The notes beneath the pieces were generated by a model. That model was given only the letters and a program-made list of their open reading frames with translations. It made no database searches and had not been told where the DNA came from. Below are positions 1-7,066 of a stretch of DNA of 15,705 nt, piece by piece. Source of the DNA: CAYMYN01 sp964394665 (lineage in GTDB: Bacteria > Planctomycetota > UBA1135 > GCA-002686595); the NCBI GenBank assembly GCA_964394665.1, contig CAYMYN010000059.1, forward strand, positions 1-15,705, written 5' to 3'. The position numbers and the translations under genes are program-made. Each line of letters starts with the position of its first letter. Position 1 is the first letter of the stretch.

Positions 1-771
1 GCCGGCGAGCGCGCCCCGGCCGCGCCCGCGCCGGCCCCGAGCGAGACGCCCGAGCCCGCCGGCCCGGCGCTGATGGAGGTCTGCTGGGCGCTGTTCCCCG
101 AGGGGCGCACGCCCGAGTTGCGCAGCATCGGCCGGCTGTGGCGCGCCGAGCGCCTGGTGGGGGCGGCCGAGGGGCCTTCGTTCTTCGAGGCGGCCTTCCT
201 CGGCCGCGACGGCCTGCCGAGCGGCGAACGGCTGGCCGAGGTCAGCGGCGGCATCCTGTACCTCGAGCTGCGCTTCGCCTCCCAGACCTCGATCGTGCAC
301 GGGGGTTGGCGCATCGGACCCGAGCTCGCCGACGCCGCCGGCTCGTGGGACGCCTGGGGCCGCGGTCGGCCCAACGAGACGATGCACCTGTGGAACGAGC
401 CCGCCGGTTGGAGCCCGCGCGCCGGCGACCTGCCGGTGCTGCCGCGCCGCGTGCGCCTCGAGCTCGAGGTCGAGCGCCCCGCCGATCGCCTGCGCCGACC
501 GCGCCTGAGCGAGGCCCTGACGGCCAACGGCGCGCGCCTGGTGGTCGACCTGCCCGAGCACCTGCCCCTCGAGGGAGGGGGCGAGCGCTATCTCCTGTTG
601 GGGGCCGAGTGGGTGCGCGTGCGCCAGATCCAGGGCCGCAACGTCGACGTCGAGCGCGCCCAACGCGGAACCTCCCCCGCCTACCACGCGCCGGGCACCC
701 TCGTGCAGCACGGCCTGCGCAGCGTGCGCGAGGTGCCGGTGCCGCAGTTCCGGGAGGACTGGGGCCTGTGA
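1..771 (+). CDS. GspJ-like type II secretion minor pseudopilin, 5'-truncated
   Basis: The frame is open from base 1 to the TGA at 769-771, so this is the C-terminal 256 residues of a longer protein; the ATG at 73 is probably internal. The segment ILYLELRFASQTS, then WDAW, then LPVLPRRVRLELEVE resembles the C-terminal domain of GspJ-type pseudopilins, where a 'LPRAVRLTL'-like strand is typical. A Pro/Ala/Glu-rich linker (first ~24 visible residues) precedes this domain and is unusual for GspJ. The prepilin leader would lie off the left edge. The next gene, a prepilin, overlaps by 4 bases, supporting a pseudopilin operon. If correct, it sits at the tip of the periplasmic pseudopilus. Family assignment is inference from pattern; the reading frame is secure. 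Confidence 0.6.
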   Translation, partial: AGERAPAAPAPAPSETPEPAGPALMEVCWALFPEGRTPELRSIGRLWRAERLVGAAEGPSFFEAAFLGRDGLPSGERLAEVSGGILYLELRFASQTSIVHGGWRIGPELADAAGSWDAWGRGRPNETMHLWNEPAGWSPRAGDLPVLPRRVRLELEVERPADRLRRPRLSEALTANGARLVVDLPEHLPLEGGGERYLLLGAEWVRVRQIQGRNVDVERAQRGTSPAYHAPGTLVQHGLRSVREVPVPQFREDWGL

Positions 772-1253
772 ACGCCCGCTGCGTGCCGCCCGCCGCCCGC
801 CGTTCGGGCTTCACGATCCTCGAGGTCGTGCTGGCCATGGGCATCCTGGTGCTCGGCGCGAGCGCCATCCTCGGCATGCTGACCTTCGGCGCGGCCCTGA
901 CGCGCACGGCGCAGTTGCGCGCCGCCGCGGCCTCGGCCACCGAGAGCGTGCTGGCCGACCTCGAACGCGCCCTCTTCCCGTACCAGGACGGGGAGCTCGG
1001 CGAGCCCGTCGAGCTCGTCGATCGCCCGGTGCCGGGGGCCGAGTTCGTGGTCTACTCCGCCAAGGCGCGACCCAACCCCGCCGAGCCCCGCCAGTACCGC
1101 GTCGACGTCCAGATGAGCTGGAGCACGGCCGGCGTGCGCCGCACCCAGGACTTCAGCCTGCTGCTCCTGCGCGAACTGCCCTTCGGCGAGCGCCTGCGCC
1201 GTGAACTGATCGAGGGCGGTGCCCTGCGCCGCCCAGCCCGAGCTCCGAGGTGA
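768..1253 (+). CDS. Type IV prepilin-like protein (GspI/PilV-type pseudopilin)
   Basis: This 161-residue protein starts at GTG 768, overlapping the previous stop as GTGA, which suggests coupled translation. The N-terminus is a short basic leader ending RRSG, then FTILEVVLAMGILVLGAS: the canonical prepilin peptidase site (G|F, Glu at +5) and a hydrophobic helix of about 20 residues. The small size and the following Ala-rich helix (ATESVLADLERAL) fit the minor pseudopilins GspI or PilV. A start at GTG 768 rather than further upstream is chosen because it gives the usual short leader (14 residues). It would be cleaved and methylated by PilD/GspO at the inner membrane and join a pseudopilus with its upstream neighbour. 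Other pseudopilus genes and the secretion ATPase are not in the window, so secretion versus pilus role is undecided. Confidence 0.8.
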   Translation: MNARCVPPAARRSGFTILEVVLAMGILVLGASAILGMLTFGAALTRTAQLRAAAASATESVLADLERALFPYQDGELGEPVELVDRPVPGAEFVVYSAKARPNPAEPRQYRVDVQMSWSTAGVRRTQDFSLLLLRELPFGERLRRELIEGGALRRPARAPR

Positions 1254-1256
1254 GCC

Positions 1257-2783
1257 ATGCAACGACCCAACCGCCTCCCTGTCCTCGCCCGCACGCTCCT
1301 CCCGTTGCTCGCCCTCGGTGCCCTCGCGCCCACGGGCAGCGCGCAGGAAGGCGCGAGCGCCCCGGCGGTCGTGATGCTCAAGCTGCGCGACGGCTCGCTC
1401 TCCTGGGGTCGCATCGAGGAGCACGATCCCGAGCGCATCGCGTTCCGGCGCATGGACAACGGCGGCCTGGCGCGCGTGCCCTGGAGCCTGCTCGACCCGG
1501 GCCAGGAGCTCGAGCTGCGCACGCGCTTCGGGTACGTCGAGCTCGAAGGCGAGGAGATCTACACCGAGGCCTCGCGCATCGTGATGATCGACGGCCAGGA
1601 GCGCATCGGGCTGGTCCTCGGCCGCACCGAGACCAGCCTGATCGTCAAGGACGCCGTCGCGCAGCTCGAGCTGCCGCTCAACCGCATCCGCACCGAGCAG
1701 GCCGGCCTGCGCGTCCCGGCGCGCGACATCTTCACGCGCGCCGAGCTCTACAATCAGGAGCTCGGGCGCACCGATCCGCTCGACCCCGCGGAGCAGTACG
1801 AGCTGGGCAAGTTCTGCGAGCGCATCCTCGAGTTCCAGTACGCCTTCGCGCACTACACCCTGGCCGCCACCCTCGATCCCTCCTTCAAGCCCGACGAGTT
1901 GGCCGCGGCCCAGGAGCGGGCCCTGCTCAAGGCCGGCCAGCAGGTGCAGCTCGACGCCCTCGACGAGGCCGACCGCCTGCGCCGCCGCCGGGCCTACGAC
2001 CAGGCGCGGGCGCTGCTCGCGGACTTCCAGGCGACCTTCGTCGGCAGCCCCTTGCAGGCCGACCGCAAGAAACTCGAGGACCGCGTCGAAAAGGACCGGC
2101 TGGCGCTGCTGCGCGACCAGGTGCGCCGACGCTGGTTGGCGCGCATGGAGCGCGTCGCCGATCAGACCGCTCGCAAGAGCTACGCCGAGGTGCTGGCCTT
2201 CCTCGAGGAAGGATTCTCCCAGGCGATCGTGGAGGGCGTCACCCAGGACCTGCGGCCCTACAAGGCGGCGTTGACCCCGGACGAGGTGCGCCAGTTGTGG
2301 GTCGAGCGCCCGCGCGGCCGCTGGCGTCCCGCGTCCTATGGCGGCGCGACCTGGCTCCTGGGCGAGGACGCCGCGCTGAAGGGCTCGCAACCCGAGACCG
2401 AGCAGGCCCAGCCGCGCACGGCCCTGGAGCGCGAGCGCGCCGAGCTCGCCGAACGCCTGCGCCGCTTCCTGCAGAACCAGGAGGCCGCGCGCCGCACCGC
2501 GACCTTGCCCAGCGGCGAGGAGGTCGATCAGGAGGGCTTCTGGCGCTCGCTCTCCTCGGCCGTTCGACGCAACTGGATCATCGCCAACTACGCCGAGAAC
2601 TCGGGCGACCTCGAGGTGCGCCCCGCGCCCGACCTCACGCCCTGCCCGGGCTGCGCCGGCACGGGCACGCGCGAGCAGATCCACACCGGCGGCACGGGGG
2701 CCAACAACCAGGCCGGGGTGCGCAAGGTCGTGTGCGAGACCTGCCAGGGCATCGGCGTGCAACGCCGCATCCGCTATCGCTGA
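1257..2783 (+). CDS. Exported protein with Sm/SHD1-like barrels, helical repeats and C-terminal DnaJ-type zinc finger
   Basis: This is a 508-residue protein; ATG 1257 is preceded by GAGGTGA and lies 3 bases after the prepilin stop. Residues 1-30 form a signal peptide (basic N-region, LLPLLALGALA core, likely cleavage near GSAQ). Residues ~38-75 (VMLKLRDGSLSWGRIEEHD...) and ~85-140 look like two small beta-barrel units of the SHD1/Sm-like sort seen in planctomycete exported proteins. Residues ~150-350 are helical, TPR-like and charged. The C-terminus carries two CxxCxGxG motifs: CPGCAGTG at 463-470 and CETCQGIG at 493-500. Together they have four Cys, enough for one zinc site as in the DnaJ zinc-finger domain, but DnaJ itself has four such motifs. 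No J domain is present. Function unknown; the location among pseudopilin and folding-factor genes suggests an envelope assembly role (inference). Confidence 0.75.
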   Translation: MQRPNRLPVLARTLLPLLALGALAPTGSAQEGASAPAVVMLKLRDGSLSWGRIEEHDPERIAFRRMDNGGLARVPWSLLDPGQELELRTRFGYVELEGEEIYTEASRIVMIDGQERIGLVLGRTETSLIVKDAVAQLELPLNRIRTEQAGLRVPARDIFTRAELYNQELGRTDPLDPAEQYELGKFCERILEFQYAFAHYTLAATLDPSFKPDELAAAQERALLKAGQQVQLDALDEADRLRRRRAYDQARALLADFQATFVGSPLQADRKKLEDRVEKDRLALLRDQVRRRWLARMERVADQTARKSYAEVLAFLEEGFSQAIVEGVTQDLRPYKAALTPDEVRQLWVERPRGRWRPASYGGATWLLGEDAALKGSQPETEQAQPRTALERERAELAERLRRFLQNQEAARRTATLPSGEEVDQEGFWRSLSSAVRRNWIIANYAENSGDLEVRPAPDLTPCPGCAGTGTREQIHTGGTGANNQAGVRKVVCETCQGIGVQRRIRYR

Positions 2784-2792
2784 GCCCGACCC

Positions 2793-3833
2793 ATGAAAGC
2801 CCGCCCGCTCGCCCTGCTGCTCTTGCCCTGGGTCTGCGCCTGCGGCGCGACGCCCAACCCCACCCGTCCCACGCCCTCCGAACCGGTCGCCGGGGGCGTG
2901 CGCGAGGCGCCGCGCGGCGAAGCGCCCCGCGGCGAGTCCCCGCGCGGCGAGGCGCCGGTGCCCGCGCCCGCGGAGCCCACGGCAGCGGTCGCCCAGGCGA
3001 CGGCCGAGCCGATCGTGGCCCGCGTCGGCGGCCGGACGATCCCGCTGCGCGAGCTGTTCCTACACGTCCTGCAGCAGAACCCGCGCGAGACGCGGGCTGC
3101 CCTCGAGCAACTCGTCGACGCCTACCTGGTGCAGGCCGAGGGCGAGCGCCTGGGCATCAGCGTGCCCCCCGCGCGCGTCGAGGCGCTGTACCTCGAGACC
3201 CTCGAGGGCCTGCGCCAGAACGTCGAGCGCTCCTTCCCCGGCAAGACGATCGAGGAGTGGATCAGCGGCCGGCTGGGCCTCGCGCCGGAGTTCTACCTCG
3301 GCCAGGCGCGCCAGGACGTCGTGCGCCATCTGCTCGCCGAGCGCGCGGTGCGTAGCTTCACCCTGGCGAACGAACGCGCGATCGTGCGCGCCGTGGTGAC
3401 CGCCGACCGCGCGCGGGCCGAGGAAGCCCTGGCGCGCGCCGAGGCCGGCGAGGACTTCGCCGACCTGGCGCGCGAGCTCAGCGAGGACCCCTCCGGGGAA
3501 CGGGGCGGCCTGTTGCCGCCGATCCTGCGCTCGGGCTCCTCGCTCTCGCGCCTGGCCTTCGGCACCGGCGCGGGCCGAATCGGCGGACCCCTGCGGGAGC
3601 AGGACTCGTGGCTCGTGATGCGGGTCGAGTCGATCGATCCGCCCGTGCGCGGCCGTTGGGACGCGGTCGCGGAGCTCGTCGAGGGCAGCCTGGCCGAACG
3701 GGCGGTGCAGGACGCGGAGTACTGGCAGTGGCGCGTCGAGATGCTCGAGCGCTACGAGGTCGACCTCGGGCCGTACCTGGCGCTGACCGGCAGTCCGCGG
3801 CGCGGCGCCCCCGACGCCGATCCTGGGCGTTGA
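2793..3833 (+). CDS. Parvulin/SurA-like lipoprotein, probably without rotamase activity
   Basis: This 346-residue protein starts 9 bases after the preceding stop. Residues 1-17 form a lipoprotein signal (LALLLLPWVCAC; lipidated Cys likely C17, possibly C15), so it should be anchored in the periplasm. A disordered Pro/Ala/Glu linker follows, with three RGE(A/S)P repeats at 41-55. Residues ~72-190 resemble the SurA/PrsA N-terminal chaperone helices (PIVARVGGRTIPLRELF, then EQLVDAYLVQAEGERLGI). Residues ~197-281 align with a PpiC domain: AGEDFADLARELSEDPSGERGG is the hallmark core. However, the usual VRHILV is VRAVVT here and the C-terminal GYHI-like strand is SWLVMRV, so both conserved active-site histidines appear absent. 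It is probably a chaperone or scaffold and not an isomerase (inference). Same transcription unit as the upstream genes. Confidence 0.8.
   Translation: MKARPLALLLLPWVCACGATPNPTRPTPSEPVAGGVREAPRGEAPRGESPRGEAPVPAPAEPTAAVAQATAEPIVARVGGRTIPLRELFLHVLQQNPRETRAALEQLVDAYLVQAEGERLGISVPPARVEALYLETLEGLRQNVERSFPGKTIEEWISGRLGLAPEFYLGQARQDVVRHLLAERAVRSFTLANERAIVRAVVTADRARAEEALARAEAGEDFADLARELSEDPSGERGGLLPPILRSGSSLSRLAFGTGAGRIGGPLREQDSWLVMRVESIDPPVRGRWDAVAELVEGSLAERAVQDAEYWQWRVEMLERYEVDLGPYLALTGSPRRGAPDADPGR
2913..2957 (+). repeat. Three 15-bp in-frame repeats in the lipoprotein linker
   Basis: Three imperfect 15-bp units, each beginning CGCGGCGA, encode RGEAP, RGESP, RGEAP. The unit length is a multiple of three, so copy-number change would alter only linker length between the lipid anchor and the chaperone domain. 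Confidence 0.8.
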
Positions 3834-3866
3834 ATCCGGCGCGGCCGTTCTCGATGCTCGCGGGCG

Positions 3867-4643
3867 ATGGTGCACCCGAACCCTGCGATGGATGGGGAGG
3901 ACGCCGCTCCGGCCCTGGCCGAGCTGGCTGAGCAACCCGCGGCGCCCCGTGCTCGCCGCCGCCGCCCGGCGCCGGAGGGCGCTCCCTCCGAACCCGAGCC
4001 CGAGCCCGAGCCCGAACGGGACGCCGAGGCCCCGGCGGCCCAGGCCGCGGGGGGAGCGCTGGAGGACGGGCCCGAGCCCGAGTTCCCCGCGGACGAACCC
4101 CAGGAGGCCGGCGCGGGCGAGCGGCTCTCGGACGACGAGCTGGTGCGCCAGGTCGCGGCCCTGCTCTTCGCCTCGCCGCACCCCTTGCCGCCGCGCAAGC
4201 TCGTGGAGCTGCTCGAGCGCCCGCGGCCCGCGCGCGTGATGGCGGCCCTGACGGAGCTCGGCCGACGCCTCGAGGCGGGCGGCCTGCCGATCGAGCTGCG
4301 CCGCATCGCCGGCGGCTGGCACCTGTTCACGGCGCCCGACCAGGGTGAAGTCGTGGCCCGCCTGGCGCCCGGTGAGCGCACCGAACGCCTCTCGGCCGCG
4401 GGCCTCGAGACCCTGGCCGTGGTCGCCTACCGCCAGCCCGTGACCAAGGCCGAGATCGAGGCCATCCGCGGCGTGCAGGCCGGACCGATGCTGCGCGCCC
4501 TCGTGGATCGGGGTCTGGTCAAGGTGGTGGGGCGCGCGGAGCTACCCGGCAACCCCCTCCAGTACGGCACCACCAAGGAATTCCTCGACCGCTTCGGCCT
4601 GGGGAGCCTCGAGGACCTGCCACGGGACGGCGAGCTCCTCTGA
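3867..4643 (+). CDS. scpB: Segregation and condensation protein B (ScpB)
   Basis: This is a 258-residue protein. Residues ~87-250 match ScpB: two winged-helix domains, with DDELVRQVAALLFASPHPLP near the start, then GGWHLFTAPD, then the family signature LETLAVVAYRQPVTKAEIEAIRG, and near the end GNPLQYGTTKEFLDRFGL. ScpB dimers bind ScpA and the SMC ATPase to form bacterial condensin in the cytoplasm. Residues 1-86 are an unusual acidic/Pro/Ala-rich extension including an EPEPEPEPE run. The start is uncertain: ATG 3867 and ATG 3888 are both possible and neither has a clear ribosome binding site. scpA, commonly adjacent, is not in this window; the neighbour upstream is a periplasmic lipoprotein 33 bases away. 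Confidence 0.95.
   Translation: MVHPNPAMDGEDAAPALAELAEQPAAPRARRRRPAPEGAPSEPEPEPEPERDAEAPAAQAAGGALEDGPEPEFPADEPQEAGAGERLSDDELVRQVAALLFASPHPLPPRKLVELLERPRPARVMAALTELGRRLEAGGLPIELRRIAGGWHLFTAPDQGEVVARLAPGERTERLSAAGLETLAVVAYRQPVTKAEIEAIRGVQAGPMLRALVDRGLVKVVGRAELPGNPLQYGTTKEFLDRFGLGSLEDLPRDGELL
3990..4016 (+). repeat. Hexanucleotide repeat (GAGCCC) in the ScpB N-terminal extension
   Basis: About four and a half near-perfect GAGCCC-type hexamers encode alternating Glu-Pro. The unit is a multiple of three, so it would not shift the frame. It is a low-complexity, probably disordered segment. Confidence 0.75.
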
Positions 4644-4660
4644 CGGGCCCCCCGGCTCGC

Positions 4661-4690
4661 TTGCGCCTCCCTTCCCCGCGCCCGTAGACT
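4661..4690 (+). promoter_or_regulatory. Candidate sigma70-type promoter for the PpiD-like gene
   Basis: TTGCGC at 4661-4666 and TAGACT at 4685-4690 each match 4 of 6 consensus positions and are 18 bases apart. They lie in the 177-base gap after scpB and would give a leader of about 120 bases before ATG 4821. The hexamers stand out in this GC background, but no experimental support is visible. Confidence 0.35.
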
Positions 4691-4820
4691 CTTCGGCCCG
4701 CCGCGCGGGGGGCCGCGCCGCACCCCGCGGGTCGACCCCGATCGGCAGGCGCCGCGGGCTCCTCGCCGCGCACCCATCCGCCCTCGCGCAACGGCGCCGC
4801 ACGTCCAACGGACGCGTCCC

Positions 4821-6701
4821 ATGTCCCAGAGCAAGAAATCCAAGGAGGTTCGGCGGCCCGCCGACGCCCCCACCCCGGAAACGCACGCCGAGGACGATCT
4901 GATCGTCGTCCCCAAGGGCTCCAGCCGGCTGCGCTTCTACCTCACGATCCTGCTGACGGTCTTCGTCCTGATCGTCTTCGTCGTCGCCGAGCCCATGATG
5001 GGCGCCGCGGGCGGGCGGGGGGCGGCGGACGAGGACTTCGTCCGCTGGACGGGGCTCGACGGCAAGCAGAAGCGCCTCTCGCGGGCCGACTTCCTCTCGG
5101 AGAAGCTGCGCTTCGGGTACCTCGAGGACGGCATCGTGCGCGCCATGGGTCTCGCCGCCCAGCGCGTCCAGCGCGACGACGAGGCCGCGCGCCTGATCGT
5201 GATGGACGACCTGGCGCGGAGCTGGGGCATCGAGATCACCGACCAGGAGCTCGCCGACCAACTGCGCGCCCTGTTCGGCCCCGACCTCGTCGGCTACGAC
5301 CTCTACGTGCGCCGCATCCGCACGCTCTCGAAGGCCAGCTTCGAGGCCGTGCTGCGCCGCGCGATGCGCATCCAGCGCTTCGAGATGTTCCTGGCCTCGG
5401 GCATGGCCACGGCCGACCCGGGCAAGGTGGTCGAGCGCTGGCAGGATCGCCACCGCGAGTTCGCCTTCGACTACGTGCAGACGGTCAGCGAGGACTACTT
5501 CGACGAGGCGCGCGCCGCCCTGCCCTCCGACGAGGAGCTCGAAGCCTGGCTCGCCGCGCGCAGCGAGATCGAGAAGAGCCGGTATCTCAGCGCCGAACGC
5601 TACACCGCCGAGGCCGCGTACGTGCCCTTCGGGCCGGACCTGGACGCGACCCTGTTGCTCGAGCGTTACCCGCGGGCCGAGGACAGCGACGCCACCGAGC
5701 TCGCCCGCGACTACTACAACCGGTTCAGCCACGTGCGCTTCCAGCGCCCCGAGCCGCTGCCCGAGCCCGAGCGTGGAGAAGGCGAGGAAGAGTCCGAGCA
5801 GGATCCCCTGGCTGAGCGCGACCGCATCTACCTCACTTTCGACGAGGCCCAGGAGCAGGCCCTGCGCGAGGCACCGATCTACTTCGCCATGCAGGACTGG
5901 CTGAGGGACCTGCGCGCCCGCGCCGAGGGCGAGGGCCTGGACCTCGCGCGCGAGGCCGGCGAGCTCGGGCTCTCCTACGAGCGCATCGACGCGCCCCAGA
6001 CGCGCCAGCAGTGGACGGACGAGGTGCAGCGCCCCTGGACCGGCCGCTTCGTGGTCGGATCCCACGGCAACGTCGAGCCCGGTCAGCTCGTCGGGCGGGT
6101 GGTCGTCGACGAGGGTGCGATCGTGATCAGCCGCGTGCTCGAGCGTTTCCCGCGCGCCATGCCGCCCTTCGCCGAGATCCGCGAGCAGGTGGCGGACGCC
6201 TGGGCCGCCGTCGAAGCCACGCAGGTCGGACTGCGGCGCCTCGAGGCCCTGTACGAGAGCCTGAAGTCGGCCGCCGCCGAGGGCGACGAGCCGCCGGCGA
6301 CGATCGTGCTCGACGAGGGCCGCTTCGCCGAGCTCGTCTCGGCGGCCGGCTTCGAGGTCCTGCGACGCGACTACGCGGGCCGTTTCGCCACGCCGCCGAT
6401 GGACGGGGACCAGGCCCAGATCGAGGCCTACCTGCGCACCAGCTCGCTGTTCTACGCGGGCCCGGACGGCGAGGTCTTCGAGCCCTCCGCCACGCGCGCC
6501 GGCAGCCACGCCTTCCTGGTGCGACTGGCGGGTCGCCGCGACGCCGACCTCTCCAAGATGAAGCCCGACGAGCTGATGGCGCTGCGCCAGCAGCTCCAAC
6601 AGCAGAGCGTGACGACCTTCTTCCAGGACACGTACCGCTCGCAGGCCTTCCTCGAGCAACGCCACGGCCTGTGGCTGCGGGACTTCGCCGAAGGGCAATA
6701 G
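4821..6701 (+). CDS. PpiD-like membrane-anchored periplasmic folding factor
   Basis: This is a 626-residue protein. A charged cytoplasmic N-terminus (1-35) is followed by one transmembrane helix at ~36-58 (RLRFYLTILLTVFVLIVFVV), placing the rest in the periplasm. Residues ~85-215 fit the SurA/PpiD N-terminal chaperone region (LARSWGIEITDQELADQL, then FEAVLRRAMRIQRF), followed by FAFDYVQTVSEDYFDEA and a YVPF strand typical of PpiD. Residues ~335-400 and ~440-490 resemble the C-terminal PpiD segments (FDEAQEQALREAPIYFAMQD, ELGLSYERIDA, MPPFAEIREQVADAW). I see no recognisable parvulin catalytic core (no VRHIL or SEDPS-type motif). The total length matches E. coli PpiD (~623 aa). Likely a chaperone for proteins leaving the Sec translocon. 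Start ATG 4821 is chosen because it follows a gap and gives a sensible N-terminus; a clear ribosome binding site is not obvious. Confidence 0.7.
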   Translation: MSQSKKSKEVRRPADAPTPETHAEDDLIVVPKGSSRLRFYLTILLTVFVLIVFVVAEPMMGAAGGRGAADEDFVRWTGLDGKQKRLSRADFLSEKLRFGYLEDGIVRAMGLAAQRVQRDDEAARLIVMDDLARSWGIEITDQELADQLRALFGPDLVGYDLYVRRIRTLSKASFEAVLRRAMRIQRFEMFLASGMATADPGKVVERWQDRHREFAFDYVQTVSEDYFDEARAALPSDEELEAWLAARSEIEKSRYLSAERYTAEAAYVPFGPDLDATLLLERYPRAEDSDATELARDYYNRFSHVRFQRPEPLPEPERGEGEEESEQDPLAERDRIYLTFDEAQEQALREAPIYFAMQDWLRDLRARAEGEGLDLAREAGELGLSYERIDAPQTRQQWTDEVQRPWTGRFVVGSHGNVEPGQLVGRVVVDEGAIVISRVLERFPRAMPPFAEIREQVADAWAAVEATQVGLRRLEALYESLKSAAAEGDEPPATIVLDEGRFAELVSAAGFEVLRRDYAGRFATPPMDGDQAQIEAYLRTSSLFYAGPDGEVFEPSATRAGSHAFLVRLAGRRDADLSKMKPDELMALRQQLQQQSVTTFFQDTYRSQAFLEQRHGLWLRDFAEGQ

Positions 6702-6722
6702 CCCCGCGTTCCGAGCGTCCTC

Positions 6723-6766
6723 CGCCGCCCCCCGCGCTCCCGTTCGAGGGGGCCCGGGGGGCGGCG
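6723..6766 (+). terminator. Strong hairpin just after the PpiD-like gene (terminator candidate)
   Basis: CGCCGCCCCCCG (6723-6734) and CGGGGGGCGGCG (6755-6766) are perfect 12-base complements with a 20-base loop, starting 21 bases after the stop codon. No T-run follows, so it would be a non-canonical intrinsic terminator, an mRNA 3'-end stabiliser, or both. Confidence 0.45.
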
Positions 6767-6811
6767 ACCGTTGGGCAGCCGCCTCGCCGGGGACAGCGCG
6801 GGAACGAAGGC

Positions 6812-6847
6812 GGCCGCCGATCCGGAGTGGGGCTCGGACCGGCGGCC
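6812..6847. other. Second strong hairpin in the intergenic region
   Basis: GGCCGCCGATCCG (6812-6824) pairs with CGGACCGGCGGCC (6835-6847) at 12 of 13 positions (one A.C mismatch), with a 10-base loop. No T-run follows. It may be a tandem terminator or part of a structured RNA. Confidence 0.4.
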
Positions 6848-7050
6848 AGGGACAGGAATCCAAGTGGGAGTGGGGTCTCCCAGAGCGAGCCGCCGGGCAT
6901 CGTGGGGCAGGTGGGGACCTGATGGCGGCTCGTTCCTCCCCCGTGTTCGGAAGGACCCCGCGACCGCGTAAGCGCATTCCCTAGGAATTCTCCCCGTGGC
7001 AGGCTGCCTCCCAAGCTCGGGACGGCTCCCCATCCAGAGCGCTGGCGTTC

Positions 7051-7056
7051 TACACT
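7051..7056 (+). promoter_or_regulatory. Possible -10 element close to the FGE start codon
   Basis: TACACT matches 4 of 6 bases of TATAAT and ends 10 bases before ATG 7067. If used, the transcript would have almost no leader. No convincing -35 element is present (TCCCCA at 7027-7032 matches 3 of 6). Confidence 0.25.
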
Positions 7057-7066
7057 CGGCGGCGCA

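Larger units (their letters stand above)
6702..7066. other. 365-base intergenic region with several hairpins
   Basis: No convincing gene is seen. It holds a perfect 12-bp stem at 6723-6766, a 12-of-13-bp stem at 6812-6847, a small 6-bp hairpin at 6865-6882 (TGGGAG/CTCCCA), a short inverted repeat ATTCC-CTA-GGAAT at 6976-6988 and a TACACT hexamer at 7051. Short open frames across it have no family likeness or ribosome binding sites. Confidence 0.6.

Noticed and set aside
4646..4714. 9-bp perfect inverted repeat GGCCCCCCG / CGGGGGGCC flanking the promoter candidate after scpB
   Set aside because: The arms are 51 bases apart and consist of C/G runs that arise readily by chance in this composition.
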